Assembly (NCBI GenBank): GCA_002422795.1
Contig: DITJ01000031.1
Coordinates: 1 to 18,724 of the forward strand
Length of the DNA: 18,724 nucleotides
Direction: 5' to 3'
Source of the DNA: Alphaproteobacteria bacterium UBA6187
GTDB lineage: Bacteria > Pseudomonadota > Alphaproteobacteria > Rickettsiales > UBA6187
How positions within the stretch are numbered: the stretch's first letter is position 1; each line of letters begins with the position of its first letter. Both the position numbers and the translations under genes were made by a program. This document shows positions 14,585-18,724 of the stretch, in pieces. The notes beneath the pieces are model-generated. The model had not been told where the DNA came from. It searched no databases and worked only from the letters and a program-made list of their open reading frames with translations.

Positions 14585-14602
14585 CGTTAACAAAAGTTAA
14601 CG
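14585..14602. repeat. Short perfect hairpin after the zinc-finger gene
   Basis: CGTTAAC, loop AAAA, GTTAACG: a 7-bp perfect stem in the 153-bp spacer before the lipoprotein gene. Followed 35 bp later by GAGGAAACTCTTTTTT, a weak stem with a T-run. Together they may end the purF-SDR transcript; an operator is an alternative. Confidence 0.4.
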
Positions 14603-14707
14603 CAATCTCGTTACACTTCATGAGGAAACTCTTTTTTATTAATGAACTATAAATTCTTATAGCGCATCATCTAAAAATGCATGGTAACAAAAAATATAGA
14701 GGGTAAG

Positions 14708-15136
14708 ATGTTAAAGAAAATTGCTACGTTGGGTTGCTTGCTGGCGCTGGTTTCTGCTTGCGGTGATAGTGAAGATGCAAAATTTACCAAGGTTAAGGCC
14801 TTGCAAAAGAGTGATAAAAACCTTTCTTGCCGCGAAATATTACTTGAAATGAATGAAGCTAATTTTTACGATAAAATGGCTCATAAAAACAGGGGTGTAA
14901 AACTTAAAAACGTATTAATGCCACTTGGTTATATTTCCACTTATATGGATGCAGAAGACGCTATAGGTGCAGCAAGGGCAAGGGTTGAATATCTTGATAA
15001 GATATATGAAATAATGCGGTGTGAAGACCAGGAAAGGGAGTTCGAAAAGCAATCATCAAAGGCTGCTGATAGAAGAGGCTCAAATAGCCAATATTCTAGC
15101 AGTGATTCAGTTAGATATTATTACCTGGATAAATAA
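14708..15136 (+). CDS. Putative lipoprotein of unknown function
   Basis: 142-residue protein with a lipoprotein signal: MLKKIATLGCLLALVSAC, basic N-terminus, hydrophobic core and lipobox VSAC with acylated Cys at 18, followed by GDSED (Asp at +3 could favour inner-membrane retention if the Lol rule applies). The mature part is charged and mostly helical, with two more Cys (CREILLEMNE at about 41, and MRCEDQERE near the C-terminus) and a Ser-rich end. No family recognised. The ATG at 14708 is preceded by AGAGGG; an ATG nine codons upstream is in frame but would bury the signal. A terminator follows at 15212-15242. Confidence 0.8.
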   Translation: MLKKIATLGCLLALVSACGDSEDAKFTKVKALQKSDKNLSCREILLEMNEANFYDKMAHKNRGVKLKNVLMPLGYISTYMDAEDAIGAARARVEYLDKIYEIMRCEDQEREFEKQSSKAADRRGSNSQYSSSDSVRYYYLDK

Positions 15137-15181
15137 TACGGGCTTTCTTATTAGGCCCTGTTCGAAAACTTAGGATCATGG

Positions 15182-15205
15182 AATTATAGTTAATCTACTA
15201 TAATT
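15182..15205. repeat. Perfect inverted repeat before terminator
   Basis: AATTATAGT, loop TAATCT, ACTATAATT: a 9-bp perfect stem 46 bp after the lipoprotein stop and just before the terminator at 15212. Confidence 0.5.
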
Positions 15206-15211
15206 ATAAAT

Positions 15212-15242
15212 AAAAAAAACCCTCTAATAGAGTGTTTTTTTT
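15212..15242. terminator. Bidirectional rho-independent terminator
   Basis: AAAAAAAAC-CCTCT, loop AAT, AGAG-TGTTTTTTTTT: a short GC-containing stem flanked by an A-run and a T-run, so it functions in both directions. It serves the lipoprotein gene (plus) and the small hydrophobic protein gene ending at 15268 (minus). Confidence 0.85.
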
Positions 15243-15267
15243 AAATTAATATCAGCCCTTAGCGTTA

Positions 15268-15531
15268 TCAAGATGGGCTTTTGCACTTATTCTTATCACC
15301 ATTGACAATTTTATCTGCAAGTTTTTCCAGAGATCCGGTTTTCGCTTCGCACATAAAAGACAATCCCATAGCTCCAAACCCAACCGCAGATGTGACAGCT
15401 GCGCTTATACCAAATGCAGCTGCCGCAAAACTAAATAATGGAAACGCCAGCAACCCCAAACCGGAGCAGACTGCAAGGCTAATACATGCAGCGCCAGCAA
15501 CTAAAGACAGGCCCTTATACATCTTTGACAT
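15268..15531 (-). CDS. Small hydrophobic protein, paralogue A (87 aa)
   Basis: Function unknown. MSKMYKGLSLVAGAACISLA starts a long Ala/Gly-rich hydrophobic region (about 7-62) that could form two membrane helices with GxxxG-like spacing, followed by a short charged, Lys/Cys-rich tail (KTGSLEKLADKIVNGDKNKCK). It shares AVCSGLGLLAFPL with the neighbouring protein at 15713 (AVCSGFGLLALPF), and the two align over the first about 60 residues, so they are paralogues. No clear ribosome binding site is seen before the first Met; Met4 is an alternative start. It has its own downstream terminator. Possible roles such as a pore-forming or bacteriocin-like peptide are guesses based only on composition. 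Confidence 0.72.
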   Translation of the reverse strand: MSKMYKGLSLVAGAACISLAVCSGLGLLAFPLFSFAAAAFGISAAVTSAVGFGAMGLSFMCEAKTGSLEKLADKIVNGDKNKCKSPS

Positions 15532-15637
15532 AAAACTACCACTATACGGAGTTTAATATTCAGGCATCACACTTTACAGTATAAGAATAAAGCAAGTCTT
15601 AAACTTTCAGCTATATAATAAATTGCTATAATAAAAG

Positions 15638-15666
15638 AAAATCCTCCCATTCCAGGAGGATTTTTA
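15638..15666. terminator. Rho-independent terminator of the 15713 gene
   Basis: AAAATCCTCC, 7-base loop CATTCCA, GGAGGATTTTT: a 10-bp stem with T-runs on both strands. On the minus strand it lies 47 bp after the stop of the small hydrophobic protein gene at 15713. Confidence 0.88.
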
Positions 15667-15712
15667 ACTTTAGTTCCAGTAAATCTACAGCTAAGAACAT
15701 TATATCAGCTAA

Positions 15713-16015
15713 CTATAATGCTTTAGTAGCAGCTTCAACTTTGCTATCAGCAACTTTGGCAACATGAGTTGGATTTCCAGCCTTTGCTATCAATAGATTT
15801 CTTCTGAAATTCAGATGGCCTTCTGCGCCTTCCATTGCCACGCCGGAACCAATAACAGCGCCACCAAGAAGTCCTGTTGTTAGTGGGGCGCTTAGTCCAA
15901 TCCCAGCAGCAATTGGAGCGATAAACGGCAGTGCCAATAGTCCGAAACCTGAACATACCGCGGCAGCTATTAATGCACCACCTGCCAAAATAGCTAAATT
16001 TTTCATCAACGACAT
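15713..16015 (-). CDS. Small hydrophobic protein, paralogue B (100 aa)
   Basis: Function unknown. MSLMKNLAILAGGALIAAAV begins a Gly/Ala-rich hydrophobic region (about 5-62) with several small-xxx-small motifs (LAGGALIAAA, GIGLSAPLTTGLLGGAVIG), followed by a soluble tail of about 38 residues with basic and Ala-rich segments (NFRRNLLIAKAG, SKVEAATKAL). Paralogous to the 87-residue protein at 15268. The start is well supported by AAAGGAG 9 bp upstream of the ATG. It lies 207 bp downstream of rpoZ on the same strand but has its own terminator, so it is probably a separate unit. The upstream spacer (16016-16222) is very AT-rich and shows no convincing promoter to my reading. Confidence 0.8.
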   Translation of the reverse strand: MSLMKNLAILAGGALIAAAVCSGFGLLALPFIAPIAAGIGLSAPLTTGLLGGAVIGSGVAMEGAEGHLNFRRNLLIAKAGNPTHVAKVADSKVEAATKAL

Positions 16016-16222
16016 AAATAAACTCCTTTAAATTATTTTAATGTAATTTCTTAACCATTAATTAGATAGTAACACAAATTTATTAAACATTTATTACAAA
16101 AGCCATATTTATTGAAAAAACTTAACTTTTTATTAAATCACATCAACAAGATTAAAAATAACATTAATTTACAAATGGATACTTGCAAGAAAATTTATGA
16201 AACTCCTTGATTTCGATCAAAT

Positions 16223-16603
16223 TTAATCCTCAAAATCAACATTTTCTTCGCTATACATAGAGTCATCATCTTCAAGAGGCGCACTTGAACCTTGCATCTC
16301 ACGCATCAAATCTTCAGCAGCTTCACTTATTTCCTCACCAGCCTGGCTAACTTCCTCAACACCATATTCATCAAGCCTTACTTTTTCCTGGCAATTCTGT
16401 ATAAGAAGCTCACGTAACTGGTTAACATCAACCTTCCTGCCAGCAATTTCCCTTAAGGAAACAACGGCATCCTTATCATTATCCCTATCAACAGCAATCT
16501 CCCCACCTGAGGATATAAGCTTTGCGCGTTGCGCGGCTAATGCTACAAGCTCAAAACGGCTTGGTACTACTTCTGCGCAATCTTCAACGGTAATTCTTGC
16601 CAT
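16223..16603 (-). CDS. rpoZ: RNA polymerase omega subunit
   Basis: Small RNA polymerase subunit that helps beta' fold and forms part of a ppGpp site. 126 aa, with the alphaproteobacterial N-terminus MARITVEDCAEVVPSRFELV, the conserved LAAQRAKLISSG and an intermediate AVVSLREIAG, followed by an acidic C-terminal tail (about 85-126) ending EENVDFED. A GGAGA ribosome binding site lies 10 bp upstream of the ATG and a candidate promoter at 16662-16691. The stringent-response gene spoT/rsh that often follows rpoZ in this class is not here; a small hydrophobic gene follows instead. Confidence 0.94.
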   Translation of the reverse strand: MARITVEDCAEVVPSRFELVALAAQRAKLISSGGEIAVDRDNDKDAVVSLREIAGRKVDVNQLRELLIQNCQEKVRLDEYGVEEVSQAGEEISEAAEDLMREMQGSSAPLEDDDSMYSEENVDFED

Positions 16604-16661
16604 AACTTATTATCTCCTAATTTATTTGGTGTTACTAATAGCAGGATTTTCATAAGTTGCA

Positions 16662-16691
16662 AGTATACATGTAAAGCAAAAAAATAATCAA
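16662..16691 (-). promoter_or_regulatory. Candidate sigma-70 promoter for rpoZ
   Basis: Minus strand TTGATT (16691-16686), an 18-bp spacer, and TATACT (16667-16662) preceded by TG. It lies about 60 bp upstream of the rpoZ start. Confidence 0.5.
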
Positions 16692-16800
16692 ATGCATTAC
16701 TTATGTAGATTCCTTATTAATCACCCGCGTTGTAAGCTGTTTTAGCTTTGTAATGGCCGCTTCATCGCAATGACAAGACGGCTGTTCAAAAGTTAAAATG

Positions 16801-17214
16801 CTATAGCATTTCCACTACTTCTAAAATCACTACAGATTGGGCGTAAGGGTAATCATCACTTAATGAAACATGGCAGGCAACTTCTTTGCCTCCGGAAACA
16901 TTTTTAAGGAGTAATGTTGCGCGACTGTTGGGAATTAGTAATGGCTTGCCGAGCGCATCATTTTCAATTCCTATATCCTTGTGACTTAAATGCTGACCAA
17001 AACCAGTCCCCACAGCTTTGGAAAAAGCTTCCTTTGCTGCAAAGCGCTTGGCAAAATGTGCGGAAATTTTCTTTTGGTTATCAGGGTTATAGCGCTTCAC
17101 CGCTTCAACTTCATAATCAGTAAAGTAATTACTTTTGAATTTTGCGGGAGATTTTGCGAGCAGCTTCGCTATTCTTTCAATATTAACAATGTCGCTGCCC
17201 AGGCCGATGATCAT
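16801..17214 (-). CDS. acpS: Holo-[acyl-carrier-protein] synthase
   Basis: Transfers phosphopantetheine from CoA to acyl carrier protein, activating fatty-acid synthesis. 137 aa, normal length. Magnesium-binding motifs are GSDIV (D8) and RFAAKEAFSKA (E62 with K61 and K66), and HVSLSDD near the C-terminus is conserved. It lies downstream of pdxJ on the same strand, the classical pdxJ-acpS pair. The bases just upstream of its ATG are GAATTT and then a GTTTGTG-type heptamer repeat, so no Shine-Dalgarno sequence is visible; translation may be weak or depend on RNA structure. Confidence 0.96.
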   Translation of the reverse strand: MIIGLGSDIVNIERIAKLLAKSPAKFKSNYFTDYEVEAVKRYNPDNQKKISAHFAKRFAAKEAFSKAVGTGFGQHLSHKDIGIENDALGKPLLIPNSRATLLLKNVSGGKEVACHVSLSDDYPYAQSVVILEVVEML

Positions 17215-17220
17215 AAATTC

Positions 17221-17390
17221 GTTTGTGGTTTGTGGTTTGTAGTTAGGGATTTTAGTGAATTGCCGGAATTGTTTTATAAGTAACTGGATTCCAGATAGTA
17301 AGTTCGGCTAACTCATGAAAACGTCTAAAAAAGCCAGTTTCATGAGAAGCCTCTCTAGCTTCTGGAATGACAGCATCCGCTAATTCACTA
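17221..17390. repeat. Nested palindromic element with heptamer arm in the pdxJ-acpS spacer
   Basis: A heptamer run GTTTGTG, GTTTGTG, GTTTGTA, GTTAGGG (17221-17248) is followed by a long hairpin with three nested paired segments: TAGTGAATT (17253-17261) with AATTCACTA (17382-17390), ATTCCAGA (17289-17296) with TCTGGAAT (17361-17368), and CTCATGAAA (17312-17320) with TTTCATGAG (17338-17346). The element fills most of the 205-bp spacer between pdxJ and acpS. A weak partner of the heptamer arm may be AAACTATCAACTACC at 17410-17424, which overlaps the pdxJ stop. Confidence 0.75.
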
Positions 17391-17419
17391 CAGACCCTTA
17401 AAGAGCGATAAACTATCAA

Positions 17420-18145
17420 CTACCTTGCCTCATCCATCACCTGGCGCATTTTCCTTACGCTTTCATATAGGCCTGTAAAAATTGCCTCACCAATAAGGAA
17501 GTGGCCGATATTAAGCTCCACAATATTACTAATGGCTGCGATGGCTGGTGTTGTTTCATAAGAAAGGCCGTGACCTGCGTGGCATTCCAGCCCTAACTGC
17601 CCTGCAAGTTTTGCACTTGCGATTATTTTTTGCAATTCAATTTCCCTGGCTGCACCGAGAGCATGGCAATAACTGCCGGTATGAAGTTCCACAATATCAG
17701 CATGTAGAATGCTTGCCGCTTCAAGCTGTTTTTCTTCGGGGTCGATAAATAATGAAACCTTAATTCCTGCATCCTGCAATCTTGTAATAAAAGGCTGTAG
17801 CTTTTCTTTGCCAGCATAAACATTAAGTCCGCCTTCGGTAGTTACTTCGGTGCGTTTTTCTGGCACTATGCAACAGGCATGTGGTTTTATATTCAAGGCG
17901 ATTTGCAGCATTTCATCAGTTGCCGCCATTTCCATATTAAGTGGAAGCTGGCTTTCATTCTTTATTCTTACTATATCATCATCTTTAATATGCCTTCTAT
18001 CTTCACGCAAATGCGCGGTGATTCCGTCAGCCCCGGCCTTCTGCACAATGGCAAGCGCGGTTATAGGATCCGGGTGCGAGCCGCCACGGGCATTACGCAC
18101 AGTTGCTATGTGGTCTATATTAATTCCAAGGCGTAAATGTTGCAT
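17420..18145 (-). CDS. pdxJ: Pyridoxine 5'-phosphate synthase
   Basis: Condenses 1-deoxy-D-xylulose 5-phosphate with 3-amino-2-oxopropyl phosphate to make pyridoxine 5'-phosphate, the last ring-forming step of DXP-dependent vitamin B6 synthesis. 241 aa from the ATG at 18145. Motifs: RLGINIDHIATVRNARGG near the N-terminus, GADGITAHLREDRRHI, NMEMAATDEML, CCIVPEKRTEVTTEGGL, VSLFIDPE, VELHTGSY, and CHAGHGLSYET with IVELNIGHFLIGEAIF at the end. A TTG 13 codons upstream is in frame but would add a non-conserved leader; neither start has a good ribosome binding site. Supplies PLP needed by GlyA, for example. Confidence 0.96.
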   Translation of the reverse strand: MQHLRLGINIDHIATVRNARGGSHPDPITALAIVQKAGADGITAHLREDRRHIKDDDIVRIKNESQLPLNMEMAATDEMLQIALNIKPHACCIVPEKRTEVTTEGGLNVYAGKEKLQPFITRLQDAGIKVSLFIDPEEKQLEAASILHADIVELHTGSYCHALGAAREIELQKIIASAKLAGQLGLECHAGHGLSYETTPAIAAISNIVELNIGHFLIGEAIFTGLYESVRKMRQVMDEAR

Positions 18146-18300
18146 AAGTAATTTATAAATTATTTGTATGGGTAGTAATAGCAAAGCTAAAACATATTGT
18201 CACCTTTGAAAAGTTAATATGCGTAAAAACCTTGAAAGAGGTGATGGGGTGATATATTATGTGTGCACTGGGTGAATGCCGAAAATATAAAGGATTAACT

Positions 18301-18459
18301 ATGCGGATTTTTTTTCTGATAACTTGCATAATAGTGCTGCAGAACTGCACCAGCGACCCAACTAAATATGAACTTAGAAGCCCTTGCGTATCAGCCTCCA
18401 GCGATAGCGCTCATGCGCCGTGCAATCGCAGGCCTATAGCAGGTAACCAGGTTGGTTAA
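18301..18459 (+). CDS. Small lipoprotein-like protein (52 aa)
   Basis: MRIFFLITCIIVLQNCTSDP has a short hydrophobic signal and a Cys at 16 in a lipobox-like LQNC (Asn at -1 is unusual). The mature part KYELRSPCVSASSD followed by APCNRRP has two further Cys and an SPCV...PC.RRP pattern that I associate with short lipoproteins of Rickettsiales and other alphaproteobacteria (possibly DUF2706-like); this assignment is from memory and uncertain. The ATG at 18301 is preceded by AAAGGA 7 bp upstream, and is preferred to an ATG at 18259 in the same frame. It is divergent from pdxJ. Confidence 0.62.
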   Translation: MRIFFLITCIIVLQNCTSDPTKYELRSPCVSASSDSAHAPCNRRPIAGNQVG

Positions 18460-18463
18460 GTTT

Positions 18464-18515
18464 AAACTATAGCATTTCCCATTTTAGGCTGCAGTATCAA
18501 ACTCGGGCCATGACG
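18464..18515. repeat. Partial family A palindromic element, copy 3
   Basis: AAACTCGGGCCATGACG (18499-18515) is identical over 17 bases to the right end of copy 2 (13517-13533). AAACTATAGCATTT at 18464 resembles the inner arm AAACTATAGGGC. The middle and left end are missing or decayed. Confidence 0.6.
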
Positions 18516-18597
18516 AAAATAAAATATGTCTGGTTGGAAGCATAACTTATGTCAGCGGCTCCGTTAAATACCTAATAGCTTAACAATTTTTAAAGCA

Positions 18598-18724
18598 CGT
18601 CATCGCAAGGCCGAAGGCCGTGGCGATCCAGTTAAAAGAGTTTTTTTAGCAGAGATAATATATCGTTCTTACTGATAGGTTTTTCTCGTAAATATTATAG
18701 AAGCTGGATTGCCACGCAGCTTCG
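18598..18724. repeat. Palindromic element of GTCATTGCGA...GGATTGCCACG type, cut by window end
   Basis: The left arm CGTCATCGCAAGGCCGAAGG followed by CCGTGGCGATCCAG (18598-18631) pairs with CTGGATTGCCACGCAGCTTCG at the right edge (18704-18724). This arm type (cgtcat-tgcga ... ccgtggcaatccag) is well known as an abundant intergenic palindrome in Rickettsiales-like genomes. The right end lies outside the window. No gene is seen from 18460 to the end. Confidence 0.75.

Noticed and set aside
16755..16795. Remnant of a GTCATTGCGA-type palindrome between acpS and rpoZ
   Set aside because: TTCATCGCAATGACAAGAC resembles one end of such elements, but no partner arm is seen, so it is too short to annotate.
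1..18724. tRNA or rRNA genes, insertion sequences, integrases or an origin of replication
   Set aside because: None was recognised on either strand; the only structured RNA gene found is tmRNA and no transposase motif is present.

Overview
The window looks like a piece of a chromosome from an AT-rich alphaproteobacterium. The strongest evidence is a circularly permuted (two-piece) tmRNA gene of alphaproteobacterial type on the minus strand at about 7954-8313. Gene order also fits: rpiB-glyA-nrdR-ribD, purF followed by an SDR gene, and pdxJ-acpS near rpoZ. Many palindromic repeats, one of them inside a protein-coding gene, recall Rickettsia palindromic elements, so a Rickettsiales-related lineage is plausible but not proven. 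The organism makes its own purines, riboflavin precursors and pyridoxal phosphate, so it is not a strongly reduced genome.

Layout. 2-2071: 3' part of dnaE. 2192-5909: rpiB, glyA, nrdR, ribD. 6063-6260: a small orphan gene with its own promoter, followed by a bidirectional terminator. 6447-7367 (minus): a DMT/EamA transporter. 7510-7854: a TatB-like protein. 7954-8313 (minus): tmRNA. 8523-9167: a DUF3800 gene in an AT-richer patch. 9359-10297: thyX. 10533-11699 (minus): a repeat-containing protein of unknown function. 11963-14554: purF, an SDR, a small CHCC zinc-finger protein. 14708-15136: a lipoprotein. 15268-16015 (minus): two paralogous small hydrophobic proteins, each with its own terminator. 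16223-18145 (minus): rpoZ, acpS, pdxJ. 18301-18459: a tiny Cys-containing lipoprotein-like protein. 18464-18724: palindromic repeats.

Most core genes are housekeeping: replication (dnaE), dNTP and thymidylate supply (nrdR, thyX, with glyA for one-carbon units), purine, riboflavin and PLP synthesis, fatty-acid carrier activation (acpS), transcription (rpoZ) and ribosome rescue (ssrA).

The main unusual signal is a set of hairpin-forming repeats with arms built from tandem 7-bp units (GGTGATR type, TTTAAGA type, GTTTGTG type, and a less regular AGTGGTA type). They lie at or just after gene ends, in frame inside dnaE, in the leader of acpS, and within the processed spacer of the tmRNA precursor. 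A second family of about 105-bp palindromes occurs between thyX and the next gene, after purF, and as a fragment near the right end. The tmRNA tag also carries an internal duplication of its ANDNF motif.
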